DNA of 64,000 nucleotides from Lonsdalea britannica (lineage in GTDB: Bacteria > Pseudomonadota > Gammaproteobacteria > Enterobacterales > Enterobacteriaceae): NCBI RefSeq assembly GCF_946477055.1, contig NZ_CAMKXG010000001.1, positions 1 to 64,000 on the forward strand, given 5' to 3'. Below, piece by piece: positions 29,174 through 40,554 of this stretch (positions within the stretch are counted from its first letter, which is position 1; each line of letters starts with the position of its first letter). The notes beneath the pieces are model-generated. The model did no database searches and was not told the origin of the DNA. It worked only from the letters and a program-made list of their open reading frames with translations. The position numbers and the translations under genes are program-made.

Positions 29174-30679
29174 ATGAAGTTACGCAGAAAAAAGGCAAGA
29201 CCCATCGTTCTGGGCGATGTCACTATTATTGATGACACGCGTTTACGTAAGGCCATTACCGCAGCTGCGCTCGGCAATGCCATGGAATGGTTCGATTTCG
29301 GTGTGTATGGCTTTGTTGCCTACGCTCTGGGCCAGGTCTTCTTCCCCGGCGCTAACCCTAGCGTCCAGATGATCGCCGCGCTGGCGACATTCTCCGTTCC
29401 CTTCCTGATTCGTCCGCTGGGCGGGCTGTTCTTCGGCTCGTTGGGCGACAAATACGGCCGTCAGAAAATACTGGCCATCACCATTATCATCATGTCGGTC
29501 AGTACCTTCTGTATCGGGTTGATACCGTCCTATAACTCCATTGGGATCTGGGCGCCGATACTGTTGCTGCTGGCTAAAATGGCCCAGGGCTTCTCTGTGG
29601 GCGGCGAATATACCGGCGCGTCGATCTTCGTCGCCGAATATTCTCCGGACCGGAAACGTGGCTTCATGGGAAGCTGGCTGGACTTCGGCTCCATCGCCGG
29701 GTTTGTTCTGGGCGCGGGCGTCGTGGTGCTGATCTCTGCCATCATCGGCGAAGCGGCGTTCCTGGAATGGGGCTGGCGTATTCCGTTCTTCCTGGCGCTG
29801 CCGCTGGGTATCATCGGCCTCTACCTGCGTCATGCGCTGGAAGAAACGCCGGCGTTCCAGCAGCACGTTGAGAAGATGGAAAAAGACGATCGCGATGGTC
29901 TGAACACCGGACCGCGTGTCTCTTTCAAAGAGATCGCCACTAAGCACTGGAAAAGTCTGCTGTCCTGTACGGGTCTGGTGATTGCCACCAACGTCACCTA
30001 CTACATGCTGTTGACGTATATGCCGAGCTACCTGTCGCATAATCTGCACTACTCCGAGAACCACGGTGTGCTGATCATCATCGCCATCATGATCGGGATG
30101 CTGTTCGTACAGCCGGTGATGGGACTGCTGAGCGACCGCTTCGGACGTAAACCGTTTGTCGTTATCGGCAGCGTGGCGATGTTCCTGCTGGCAATCCCTT
30201 GCTTCATGATGATCAACAGCGGTGCCATCGGCCTGATTTTCCTGGGTCTGCTGATACTGGCTGTCATTCTGAACGCCTTTACCGGTGTGATGGCGTCTTC
30301 GCTGCCCGCGATGTTCCCGACGCACATCCGTTACAGTGCGCTGGCCAGCGCCTTTAACATCTCGATCCTGGTTGCCGGTCTGACGCCGACGGCGACAGCG
30401 TGGCTGGTTGAAGCCAGCAACAACCTGTTCATGCCGGCCTACTACCTGATGGTGATTGCCGTTATTGGTCTGGTGACGGGTATCTTCATGAAGGAAACGG
30501 CTAATAAGCCGCTGAAAGGCGCGACGCCAGCCGCTTCCGACCTGAGTGAAGCTAAAGAGTTGCTGCGCGAGCATCACGATAATATCGAGCATAAAATCGA
30601 AGATATTAACGAGCAGATCACTGAGTTGGAGAAGAAACGCCAGTCTCTGATCGACCAGCATCCTCGCATTAACGAGTAA
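29174..30679 (+). CDS. proP: Proline/glycine-betaine:H+ symporter ProP
   Basis: Major-facilitator osmosensory transporter, 501 residues, about 12 transmembrane segments, with the MFS loop motif GDKYGRQK and the signature MEWFDFGVYGFVAYALG. The C-terminal tail (about residues 455-495, ELLREHHDNIEHKIEDINEQ) has the heptad pattern of the antiparallel coiled coil that tunes osmotic activation in E. coli-type ProP. In E. coli the gene lies elsewhere; here it follows sgrS in place of setA. A terminator follows. Confidence 0.96.
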   Translation: MKLRRKKARPIVLGDVTIIDDTRLRKAITAAALGNAMEWFDFGVYGFVAYALGQVFFPGANPSVQMIAALATFSVPFLIRPLGGLFFGSLGDKYGRQKILAITIIIMSVSTFCIGLIPSYNSIGIWAPILLLLAKMAQGFSVGGEYTGASIFVAEYSPDRKRGFMGSWLDFGSIAGFVLGAGVVVLISAIIGEAAFLEWGWRIPFFLALPLGIIGLYLRHALEETPAFQQHVEKMEKDDRDGLNTGPRVSFKEIATKHWKSLLSCTGLVIATNVTYYMLLTYMPSYLSHNLHYSENHGVLIIIAIMIGMLFVQPVMGLLSDRFGRKPFVVIGSVAMFLLAIPCFMMINSGAIGLIFLGLLILAVILNAFTGVMASSLPAMFPTHIRYSALASAFNISILVAGLTPTATAWLVEASNNLFMPAYYLMVIAVIGLVTGIFMKETANKPLKGATPAASDLSEAKELLREHHDNIEHKIEDINEQITELEKKRQSLIDQHPRINE

Positions 30680-30722
30680 TCGTCAGGCGCTTTCAGGAAA
30701 GTGTTCTGCTTTCCTGAGACTC

Positions 30723-30763
30723 AATCAGGCAGAAGCCCACAGGGCCTCTGCCTGATTTTTTTT
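30723..30763 (+). terminator. proP terminator
   Basis: AATCAGGCAGA pairs with TCTGCCTGATT across a loop, followed by a run of eight T. Confidence 0.9.
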
Positions 30764-30971
30764 CTCCCCCGGAATTTTTTTCGACTCTCTCTCTGTCAAA
30801 TACGGTGATTACCAGCCGGGCTGGCCGTTAAAACATTCACCTTATAATAATCAATTAAGTTAAGTATTTAGGTGATCATATTATCGCCACAAAATAGTTG
30901 AAGCTTAAATGGTGCCCGTTGTATTGTCCGCTGCGATTTATTTTGTCATATTTTGAAAGGAAAACTCACAC

Positions 30972-31313
30972 ATGGCCGAATATGGAAAAGCAGTACCAAG
31001 AGAAGTAAAAGGATGGAACTGGGGCGCATTTATGTTCAACGTCATCTGGGGCGTGGGCAACAAAACTTACCTGCCGCTGCTGTGTTTTGTTCCTCTGTTG
31101 AATATCGTTTGGGTATTTGTGTGTGGCTTCAAGGGCAACGAGTGGGCCTGGCAGAACGCCGATTATGATGATGTTGAGACGTTTAAACGCGTACAGAATA
31201 GCTGGAACAGAGCTGGTCTGTTTGCCTTCGTTCTGGCGCTGATCTCGGTATTTTTCTCTATATTTGTTATGTCCGCATTGATGGCGTCGTTAGCGGGCGC
31301 AATGCTGCGTTAA
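30972..31313 (+). CDS. Small two-transmembrane-segment protein with WNWGAF/GNEWAW motifs
   Basis: A 113-residue protein of unknown function. An N-terminal WNWGAFMFNVIWGVGNKTY segment leads into a hydrophobic helix (about 35-52), then the conserved GxKGNEWAW, a short soluble part with FKRVQNSWNRAG, and a second hydrophobic helix (about 78-105). Proteins with this pattern occur in many bacteria, often mislabelled as ribonuclease G; no nuclease feature is visible. AAAGGA lies about 12 bp before the ATG. It stands alone between two terminators, downstream of proP. The upstream 200 bp are AT-rich and should hold its promoter. Confidence 0.8.
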   Translation: MAEYGKAVPREVKGWNWGAFMFNVIWGVGNKTYLPLLCFVPLLNIVWVFVCGFKGNEWAWQNADYDDVETFKRVQNSWNRAGLFAFVLALISVFFSIFVMSALMASLAGAMLR

Positions 31314-31325
31314 TTCCATCAAAAC

Positions 31326-31364
31326 AATGGCATTGATCGCTGCGTGATGAATGCCATTTCTTTA
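31326..31364 (+). terminator. Terminator after the small membrane protein
   Basis: AATGGCATT pairs with AATGCCATT across a 15 nt loop, followed by a T-rich tail (TCTTTATT). Confidence 0.7.
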
Positions 31365-31459
31365 TTCATCTTCCCCGTTTTAACCATCTTGATCGCCTGT
31401 ATTTCTCACTTTCTCCTCACTCTGCGAAGTCGCGACCACCTTCTGTAAATCCCTGTATC

Positions 31460-31478
31460 AATAATTGTTCTCATTATC
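31460..31478 (+). promoter_or_regulatory. Fur box
   Basis: AATAATTGTTCTCATTATC matches 14 of 19 positions of the Fur consensus GATAATGATAATCATTATC, with a complete right half. It lies 55 bp before the siderophore-interacting protein gene, consistent with iron repression. Confidence 0.75.
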
Positions 31479-31532
31479 AGTTGAATGCTAACATTCCTCG
31501 TTCGGACACGGTGAAAAACCAGAGGAATGAGC

Positions 31533-32438
31533 ATGGCGGGAGCGAAAGAGTACAAGATTTTCGAGGTGGCATTAGCGCGTAAACAGACGCTGAGCCCGTC
31601 AATGATGCGCTGTGTTTTCAGCGGTGAGTCGGTTCGCGAGATGACCACCGGTGCGCCCGATCAGCGTATTAAACTCCTGTTCCCTGCCATTGACGGTACG
31701 CCGTCTCAATTGCCGGATGTCGCTAACTGGTATACCGAACTGCTGGCGTTGCCAAAACGCCAGCGTCCCATTGCGCGAACCTATACCCTCCGTCGTCTTA
31801 ATGCGGCAGCGGGGGAGCTGGAGGTGGAGTTCGTCATCCACGGTACCGAAGGCCCGGCGTCATCGTGGGCGATGAGCGCCGAGCCGGGAGATCGCCTTCA
31901 GGTGGTGGCGCCCTGCGCCGCCTCGGAGAGCAGCCAAAGCGGTTATGAATGGCGGCCTACGGAACAGACCCGTCGGGCGCTGCTGATCGCCGATGAAACC
32001 GCATTTCCCGCCGTAAAGGGGATTCTGGAGCAGTTGGCCGGGCTGGCGTCGCCGCCACAGGTGCAGGCCTTTATCGAACTGCCTCTGCGCGCCGACTGTC
32101 AGGATTTCAGCCATTTCACCTTCGCCGACATCCATTGGTTGCCGCGCGAGGGAAGCGGAGCAAACCACGGCGAGCGGCTGCTGGATGCGGTGCGCGATGA
32201 GCTTCTCCTGCCGCAGGCCCAAAGCGAGCCTCCCGTCGTCGAGTTATCGGACGTCCCCGAAGACGAGCTATTGTGGGAAAGGGCGGAGAGTCAGCACGGA
32301 CAGTTCTTCGGCTGGGTGGCCGCTGAATCATCGGTGGTGAAAGCCTTGAGGCGATATCTGGTGGGCGAGCGCGGTGTTGCGCGCGAGTCGATGGCGTTTA
32401 TGGCTTACTGGTGTCAGGGGCCGCGTCGGGAGCGGTAA
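31533..32438 (+). CDS. Siderophore-interacting protein, NAD(P)H-dependent ferric-chelate reductase (ViuB/YqjH family)
   Basis: FAD-binding cytosolic reductase that releases iron from imported ferric siderophores, 301 residues. The FAD motif RTYTLR (about residues 87-92), the block VEFVIHG..GPASSWA and the C-terminal NAD-binding part ending in GYWCQG-like AYWCQGPRRE are typical of the family. The second ATG (31533) has GAGGA six bases before it, while the first (31527) directly abuts it, so I use the second. A Fur box supports iron control. No siderophore synthesis or uptake genes are near. It converges on leuD. Confidence 0.9.
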   Translation: MAGAKEYKIFEVALARKQTLSPSMMRCVFSGESVREMTTGAPDQRIKLLFPAIDGTPSQLPDVANWYTELLALPKRQRPIARTYTLRRLNAAAGELEVEFVIHGTEGPASSWAMSAEPGDRLQVVAPCAASESSQSGYEWRPTEQTRRALLIADETAFPAVKGILEQLAGLASPPQVQAFIELPLRADCQDFSHFTFADIHWLPREGSGANHGERLLDAVRDELLLPQAQSEPPVVELSDVPEDELLWERAESQHGQFFGWVAAESSVVKALRRYLVGERGVARESMAFMAYWCQGPRRER

Positions 32439-32464
32439 AAAAAAGGGCCCGCCGAAGCGAGCCC
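32437..32464 (-). terminator. leuABCD terminator
   Basis: On the minus strand GGGCTCGC pairs with GCGGGCCC around TTCG, followed by eight T; the T-run borders the end of the convergent reductase gene. Confidence 0.88.
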
Positions 32465-32487
32465 TGAGCATCATGACACGGTGAGGC

Positions 32488-33090
32488 TTAGCGCAGGAAT
32501 GTCGGCTGCGTTTCCTCGTAGCGGGCAATCGCCGCTTCGTGTTGCAGCGTCAGGCCGATGTTATCCAGACCGTTGATCATGCAGTGGCGGCGGAAACTAT
32601 CGATTTCAAACGAATAGCTTTTATCGCCTGCTTTCACGATCTGAGCTTCCAGATCGACGGTGAAAGTCATGCCTTCATTGTTTTCCACCAGGGTAAACAG
32701 TTCGTCGACGTCGGCGTCGCTCAGCCGCACCGGCAGCAGCTGGTTATTCAAGGCGTTGCCGTAGAAAATATCGGCGAAGCTCGGCGCGATCACCACGCTG
32801 AAGCCGTAGTCGGTCAGCGCCCAAGGCGCATGTTCGCGGGATGAACCGCAGCCGAAGTTTTCACGGGTCAGCAAGATGCTGGCGCCTTTGTAACGAGGCT
32901 GGTTCAGCACAAATTCAGGATTAGGCTGCTGGCCTGCGTCATCCAGAAAACGCCAGTCATTGAACAGGTGCTGACCGAAACCGGTGCGGGTGACCTTCTG
33001 CAGAAACTGCTTGGGAATGATGGCATCGGTATCGACGTTGGCGTTGTCCAGCGGGACGACCAGACCAGTATGTTGAGTAAATTTAGTCAT
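32488..33090 (-). CDS. leuD: 3-isopropylmalate dehydratase small subunit
   Basis: Aconitase swivel-domain subunit that works with LeuC to isomerise 2-isopropylmalate to 3-isopropylmalate. The motifs [23 protein letters not shown] and the [12 protein letters not shown] stretch are intact; 200 residues is normal. It starts 12 bp after leuC and is followed by the operon terminator. Confidence 0.97.
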   Translation of the reverse strand: MTKFTQHTGLVVPLDNANVDTDAIIPKQFLQKVTRTGFGQHLFNDWRFLDDAGQQPNPEFVLNQPRYKGASILLTRENFGCGSSREHAPWALTDYGFSVVIAPSFADIFYGNALNNQLLPVRLSDADVDELFTLVENNEGMTFTVDLEAQIVKAGDKSYSFEIDSFRRHCMINGLDNIGLTLQHEAAIARYEETQPTFLR

Positions 33091-33102
33091 GGGTTATCCC
33101 TC

Positions 33103-34503
33103 TCAGTTCAGTTCACGAATGTCGGCGAAACGCCCGGTCACCGCAGCCGCGGCGGCCATTGCGGGGCTGACCAGATGAGTCCGTCCGGCACGACCCTGAC
33201 GACCTTCGAAGTTGCGGTTGCTGGTGGAAGCACAACGCTCGCCCGGATTCAGACGGTCGTTGTTCATCGCCAGACACATTGAGCAGCCAGGCAGGCGCCA
33301 TTCGAAGCCCGCTTCGATAAAGATCTTGTCCAGACCTTCCTCTTCTGCCTGCGCTTTTACCGGACCAGAGCCGGGGACGACCATTGCCTGCACGCCCGCA
33401 GCCACTTTGCGGCCTTTGGCAATAGCGGCCGCAGCGCGCAGATCTTCAATCCGCGAGTTGGTGCAGGAGCCGATGAAGACTTTGTCGATGGCGACGTCGG
33501 TCAGTTTGATACCCGCTTTCAGACCCATGTAATTCAGCGCTTTCTCGGCAGAGGCGCGCTCAACCGGATCGTTGAAGGATTCCGGTGCCGGGATAGCCTG
33601 ATTCACGCCGATCACCTGACCGGGGTTGGTGCCCCAGGTGACCTGCGGCGCGATGTCGGCGGCGTTCAGCGTGACGACGCTGTCGAACTGCGCATCCGCG
33701 TCTGACTTCATGGTCTTCCAGTATTCGACGGCGTTTTCCCATTCTTCGCCCTTCGGCGAGAACTGACGACCTTTCAGGTAGGCAAACGTCGTTTCATCCG
33801 GGGCGACCAGACCGGCTTTCGCACCCATCTCAATCGCCATGTTGCACAGGGTCATACGGCCTTCCATGCTCAGCGCTTGGATAGCCTTGCCGCAAAACTC
33901 GACCACATGCCCGGTGCCGCCAGCGCTGCCGGTTTTGCCGATGATCGCCAATACGATGTCTTTGGCCGTGATGCCCGGAGCCGCATCGCCGGTCACTTCG
34001 ATCTTCATGGTTTTCGCGCGGCATTGTTTCAGGGTCTGCGTCGCCATGACGTGTTCAACTTCGGACGTCCCGATGCCGAATGCCAGCGAACCGAACGCGC
34101 CGTGGGTGGCCGTGTGGGAGTCGCCGCAGACGATGGTCATGCCCGGCAGCGTCATACCCTGCTCAGGACCGATCACGTGAACGATGCCCTGATAAGGATG
34201 GTTCAGGTCGTACAGCTGAACGCCGAACGCCTGGCAGTTTTTGATCAGCTCCTGCATCTGAATACGGGCCATCTCGCCGCTCGCGTTGATGTCGCGAGTC
34301 TGGGTGGAGACGTTGTGATCCATCGTGGCGAAGGTTTTGCCGGGCTGACGCAGCTGACGTCCTTTCGCACGCAGACCGTCAAACGCCTGAGGCGAGGTCA
34401 CTTCATGCACCAGATGACGGTCGATATACAGCAGCGGCGTTTCGTTTTCCGCTTCGTACACGACGTGCGCATCGAATAATTTCTGATATAACGTTTTACC
34501 CAT
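33103..34503 (-). CDS. leuC: 3-isopropylmalate dehydratase large subunit
   Basis: [4Fe-4S] aconitase-family subunit, 466 residues. The cluster cysteines are in GSCTNSR and in GCSMCLAMN (two cysteines three apart). The active-site phrases [10 protein letters not shown] and [12 protein letters not shown] are present. It lies 2 bp after leuB and 12 bp before leuD in the leuABCD operon. Confidence 0.98.
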   Translation of the reverse strand: MGKTLYQKLFDAHVVYEAENETPLLYIDRHLVHEVTSPQAFDGLRAKGRQLRQPGKTFATMDHNVSTQTRDINASGEMARIQMQELIKNCQAFGVQLYDLNHPYQGIVHVIGPEQGMTLPGMTIVCGDSHTATHGAFGSLAFGIGTSEVEHVMATQTLKQCRAKTMKIEVTGDAAPGITAKDIVLAIIGKTGSAGGTGHVVEFCGKAIQALSMEGRMTLCNMAIEMGAKAGLVAPDETTFAYLKGRQFSPKGEEWENAVEYWKTMKSDADAQFDSVVTLNAADIAPQVTWGTNPGQVIGVNQAIPAPESFNDPVERASAEKALNYMGLKAGIKLTDVAIDKVFIGSCTNSRIEDLRAAAAIAKGRKVAAGVQAMVVPGSGPVKAQAEEEGLDKIFIEAGFEWRLPGCSMCLAMNNDRLNPGERCASTSNRNFEGRQGRAGRTHLVSPAMAAAAAVTGRFADIRELN

Positions 34504-34505
34504 GA

Positions 34506-37174
<2,669 letters not shown>

Positions 37175-37217
37175 CGCTCTGGTTCCTTTGTCTTGTTAAT
37201 TCTGACGCCCGGCGAGT

Positions 37218-37246
37218 AAAAAAAAACCCGCGCAACGGCGCGGGTT
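37218..37246 (-). terminator. leuABCD attenuator terminator
   Basis: On the minus strand AACCCGCGC pairs with GCGCGGGTT around a CGTT loop, then nine T. It lies between the leuL stop and leuA and is the attenuator. Confidence 0.92.
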
Positions 37247-37268
37247 CTTTGAAGGTGTGGCGTGAAAA

Positions 37269-37352
37269 TCAGCTGTGAATTTCGCCCACCGGCATACCGC
37301 GCATATTGGATGCGATTAGTAGTAGGCCTAGTAGTTTAGCGAAGTGGGACAT
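37269..37352 (-). CDS. leuL: leu operon leader peptide
   Basis: A 27-residue ORF, MSHFAKLLGLLLIASNMRG with the end MPVGEIHS, closely follows the E. coli leader plan (MSH...GLLLL...RG.PVG). All five leucine codons are the rare CTA in the pattern CTA CTA GGC CTA CTA CTA, which makes ribosome progress sensitive to the scarce charged tRNA-Leu. Stalling there would block the downstream terminator and allow leuABCD transcription. Confidence 0.93.
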   Translation of the reverse strand: MSHFAKLLGLLLIASNMRGMPVGEIHS

Positions 37353-37396
37353 GCTGATTGTCTTCCAATGTTTGTTAGTAAATTGCTTCTCTATTA

Positions 37397-37425
37397 TTGG
37401 TACTTGAATACTGTGGGTATGTCAA
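37397..37425 (-). promoter_or_regulatory. Probable leu operon promoter
   Basis: A perfect TTGACA -35 (minus strand, 37425-37420) lies 17 bp before TACCAA, a weak -10. The distance to leuL (about 45 bp from the -10) is right for a leader transcript. Confidence 0.5.
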
Positions 37426-38207
37426 CGTTTGATTTTTGCGGCAACGTGGGATTTCTCGGCCTGATTTCGGCGATAAAATTGGTCTGAATTGTCCTTAAAA
37501 CAGACGACTCCATTGGTTGAGATGTCGAATGCCTGAGCAGGCGGTATCGCCGTATAAAGATAAAAATAGGGCATTTACGAGCAGGAAAAGGGATAAGTGC
37601 CGATAATATTTTTTGCTGACCTACTCAAAGGTCGTGGGATATTTTCAGACCAAGGCCAATTCTTTTGGAGTTTTAACGTAGTAAAAGTGCTTTTGGCAGA
37701 GAATTCCCCGAACGCGCGCAAACGTGTGAAGTCGGCGTGATTTGCCTGCCGCACAAACTGACATTATGTTAATGCGTCCTCGATTGCGGGGGGCCAAAAT
37801 GCCCGGACGTTATCCCTCAAAAATCCGCGTTTAAAACGTCTTTTGACGCGGATAAAAAAATCGACCGGCAGGGGGATTTTGTCAGAAAAATGCGTTCGGC
37901 GGATTTTTCAGGCTGGCGACGCTGTTTTTACCTATGCACAGGATGGATTGTTTCCACGGATATCGCGAACAAGACGTCAGCAAGGATTAACGCGTCCACC
38001 CGAAAGCGTGAGTAGGGTCACCGTTATAACCCGGTGCAGCCCCGTCGGGGCTAGTGCAATGCTAAACAGTCTATGCGTGTCATCATACTGTGATAAAAGC
38101 GGTTGCTGACCGGAAGGTTATGCGGTTAGATCGAGCAGATATCCCTGGTTAGTTTATGGCTATCATTCCATTAATTCTTCATTATCTGACTTATTAAGGG
38201 GTTACCA
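37426..38207. other. Gene-free gap between leuL and cra (leuO-ilvIH missing)
   Basis: Nearly 0.8 kb without a convincing gene, at the place where E. coli and many relatives have leuO and ilvIH. I saw an imperfect hairpin at 37823-37853 with a short T-run on the minus strand, and a perfect small hairpin AGCCC/GGGCT at 38038-38052. The longest plus-strand ORF here (37843-38109) has no ATG start, no ribosome site and no family resemblance. The right end must hold the cra promoter. Confidence 0.7.
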
Positions 38208-39212
38208 GTGAAACTGGATGAAATTGCGCGTCTTGCGGGGGTTTCGCGTACGACGGCCAGTTATGTCATCAACGGAAAGGCGAAACAGTATCGCGTGAGC
38301 GATAAGACCGTTGAAAAGGTCATGGCTGTGGTCCGGGAACACAATTATCATCCAAACGCCGTGGCCGCCGGGTTGCGTGCTGGGCGAACGCGCTCAATCG
38401 GCTTGGTTATCCCCGATCTGGAAAATACCAGCTATACCCGTATCGCCAACTATCTGGAACGTCAGGCGCGTCAGCGCGGCTATCAGTTACTGATTGCCTG
38501 TTCGGAAGATCAGCCCGATAACGAAATGCGCTGCATTGAACATCTTCTGCAGCGTCAGGTCGATGCCATTATCGTGTCCACGTCACTGCCCCCGGAGCAT
38601 CCTTTTTATCAGCGTTGGGTGAAAGATCCTTTGCCTATTATCGCGTTGGATCGTGCCTTAGATCGCGAGCACTTCACCAGCGTGGTGGGAGCGGACATGG
38701 AAGATGCGGAAATGCTGGCGCAAGAGCTGCGCAACATTCCGGCTGAACGGGTGCTGTATCTGGGGGCGTTGCCAGAGCTATCGGTCAGCTTCTTGCGTGA
38801 ACAAGGTTTTCGGCAGGCCTGGGAGAGCGACCCCCGTCAGGTGAATTATCTCTATGCGAACAGCTACGAACGTAGCGCGGCGGCGGCGATATTCACGGAC
38901 TATTTGCAGCACAATCCGATGCCGGAGGCGTTGTTCACGACCTCTTTCCCTCTGTTGCAGGGCGTAATGGACGTGACGTTAAAGCAAAGCGGGCGTTTGC
39001 CTAACAATCTCGCTATCGCCACCTTCGGTGACAATGAGCTGCTGGATTTTCTGGAATGCCAGGTGTTGTCCGTCGCCCAGCGTCATCGGGAAGTGGCCGA
39101 ACGGGTACTGGAGCTGGTGCTGGCGAGCCTGGATGAACCGCGCAGGCCGAAGGCGGGGCTGTATCGTATTCGTCGTAGCCTTTATCGGCGAGGTTCGTTA
39201 AGCCGCCGCTAA
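38208..39212 (+). CDS. cra: Catabolite repressor/activator Cra (FruR)
   Basis: LacI-family regulator of central carbon flow, responsive to fructose 1-phosphate. The helix-turn-helix [20 protein letters not shown] begins at residue 3, the hinge region (residues 45-60, [15 protein letters not shown]) follows, and then the periplasmic-binding-type effector domain. Length 334, same as E. coli, with near-identical DNA-binding residues. The start is GTG with AAGGGG upstream, also GTG in E. coli. Confidence 0.98.
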   Translation: MKLDEIARLAGVSRTTASYVINGKAKQYRVSDKTVEKVMAVVREHNYHPNAVAAGLRAGRTRSIGLVIPDLENTSYTRIANYLERQARQRGYQLLIACSEDQPDNEMRCIEHLLQRQVDAIIVSTSLPPEHPFYQRWVKDPLPIIALDRALDREHFTSVVGADMEDAEMLAQELRNIPAERVLYLGALPELSVSFLREQGFRQAWESDPRQVNYLYANSYERSAAAAIFTDYLQHNPMPEALFTTSFPLLQGVMDVTLKQSGRLPNNLAIATFGDNELLDFLECQVLSVAQRHREVAERVLELVLASLDEPRRPKAGLYRIRRSLYRRGSLSRR

Positions 39213-39220
39213 GCCGAAAG

Positions 39221-39262
39221 GGAATTGCCGGGTCGACATCTTTCCGGCAGTTCCTATTATTC
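39221..39262 (+). terminator. Probable cra terminator
   Basis: GGAATTGCCGG pairs with CCGGCAGTTCC (one G-T pair) across a 12 nt loop, followed by TATTATT. The tail is weak but the stem is stable and placed 9 bp after the cra stop. Confidence 0.6.
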
Positions 39263-39411
39263 CCGCCGTTATCATCGTCATTTATTACACGTCATCTGGA
39301 TATCTCTCTCCGAATTTTTACTCAGAGCGCGTTATTTCTGAGTTTTCGCCTAAGAAAAGTCCCGTTTTATAAAAAACTTTTTACCGCTTTACGCCATCTC
39401 ATGCGGGTCAT

Positions 39412-39873
39412 TTAATGCGTCACAAGCCGTTCCTGGCTTTTGCTGGATACGCGGAACAGCTGACGGCAATATTCCAGGAAATAACCGTAGACCACGCCCA
39501 TGACCATCGATATCACGGCATTACTCCCGACGGCCGTTGCAATTTGCGAGGCGTTGGCGCCAATGCTTAGCAAAATAGCCATATAGACCGGTGACTGAAA
39601 ACTTACGTAGGCAATAAGGTCAGCGACGTTTTTGCTTCGGCAGGATCGGGGCGCCAAATTGTGGGCGAAACCCACGATGCGATCGCGGTAGACGCCATAA
39701 GGCCACGCAATCACCATATTGACCGGAATGGAAAGCAGGCGTGAAGAGAGCGACTGCTGGAACGACATGCCTGAAATCAGTATCTCAATCGCCATGCCCG
39801 TAACGAAACAGTAAATCACCATGGCAACGGTGTCGGCCAGCGCGCTGCGCAAGCGTAAGGAGGGGGTGAACAT
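39412..39873 (-). CDS. alaE: L-alanine exporter AlaE
   Basis: Four-transmembrane-segment inner-membrane protein, 153 residues, very similar to E. coli AlaE (149): the phrases [38 protein letters not shown] and [15 protein letters not shown] are shared. It exports L-alanine and prevents toxic build-up. GGAG precedes the ATG. In E. coli the gene lies far away; here it is convergent with cra and its 5' side faces the AT-rich gap before the dcw cluster. Confidence 0.93.
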   Translation of the reverse strand: MFTPSLRLRSALADTVAMVIYCFVTGMAIEILISGMSFQQSLSSRLLSIPVNMVIAWPYGVYRDRIVGFAHNLAPRSCRSKNVADLIAYVSFQSPVYMAILLSIGANASQIATAVGSNAVISMVMGVVYGYFLEYCRQLFRVSSKSQERLVTH

Positions 39874-40220
39874 GCCGGTAGGCTCCAGTGCGTCGAGGAT
39901 AAAAACAAAAACACGGTATTTAAGTGGTGTTTTGTTTTGGTTTTTTGCTTTTTCGCAGTCTACATCACTGGATGTAATTTTTAGAGTAGCTATAAATTTT
40001 TATTTTTTCGTTGTTATTAGCGGTTGGTGCTACTTTGTCGGCGTAAAAAACCATTGGCATTTTATTATTGTGCTAACGATAGAAATAGTTATTTAAAACA
40101 ATGGATTGTGATTATGGGTGAAGAGGGTGATGTGAGCACGGTCGTCTACCTCTCTTTTATATAGATCGGCTTTGCTTCAGACGCGGCTGATTATTATTAG
40201 ACAGGCATGATAGATTTATA

Positions 40221-40236
40221 CTGTAAATATAAACAG
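40221..40236. promoter_or_regulatory. LexA (SOS) box in the alaE-mraZ gap
   Basis: CTGTAAATATAAACAG has both invariant half-sites CTGT/ACAG at the right spacing; in the 20 bp context it matches 17 positions of TACTGTATATATATACAGTA. A plus-strand -10-like TATACT (40217-40222) and a minus-strand TATAAA (about 40220-40215) overlap the box, so it could repress a promoter in either direction. The controlled gene is not known. Confidence 0.7.
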
Positions 40237-40386
40237 TCTTTCTGCATCTGATAAACCACGCTGGAGCGTAGACGTCTTCGTTGATAAATCATTCTTGATA
40301 GAAAACATTCTGTTTTTCTCATCAAAAAATTTATTTTTACAATTCAAAACCGCATCGAAGATTTAAGACCCTTCTCTTTTGGCAAA

Positions 40387-40554
40387 ATGGATTGTCGAAA
40401 AATACTGACAAATCAGGGTTTGACGAGAAACTCGGGTTTTGTCGAAAATAAAAAATACGTAACGATATGTGGCTGTGAAAATAATATTGCATTGGCTGTT
40501 AAAGCGTATATCTTTCACGCGTTAGTTGAGGCCCGGTTAATTTCTCTTAAATAA
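40387..40554 (+). CDS. Possible small ORF downstream of the LexA box
   Basis: A 55-codon ORF beginning MDCRKILTNQG and ending VEARLISLK. Its ATG is the first one on the plus strand after the LexA box, about 150 bp downstream. It has three cysteines, is basic and has a mildly hydrophobic stretch NNIALAVKAYIFHALV. I do not recognise it. The ribosome binding site is poor (no purine run in the 12 bases before ATG), and the AT-rich context makes chance ORFs likely, so this is a weak call. A T-rich stretch follows it. Confidence 0.2.
   Translation: MDCRKILTNQGLTRNSGFVENKKYVTICGCENNIALAVKAYIFHALVEARLISLK

Noticed and set aside
29243-30661. A 472-codon open frame antisense to proP
   Set aside because: Low-complexity His/Gln/Arg composition and complete overlap with proP; a shadow frame.
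37529-37606. Short ORF starting MPEQAVSPYKDK, considered as a leuO remnant because LeuO starts with MPE
   Set aside because: Only three residues agree and the rest has no LysR helix-turn-helix resemblance; coincidence is more likely.
37843-38109. 88-codon plus-strand frame before cra
   Set aside because: It has no ATG start or ribosome site and no resemblance to IlvH, LeuO or the FruL leader.
38128-38160. Ten-codon ORF before cra with GGAAGG upstream, considered as a fruL-type leader
   Set aside because: It does not resemble the E. coli FruL sequence, and no attenuator follows it.
39968-40139. Two tiny minus-strand ORFs (16 and 31 codons) between the LexA box and alaE
   Set aside because: They are very short, lie in AT-rich DNA and only the first has a fair ribosome site (GAGAGG); not enough to call genes.
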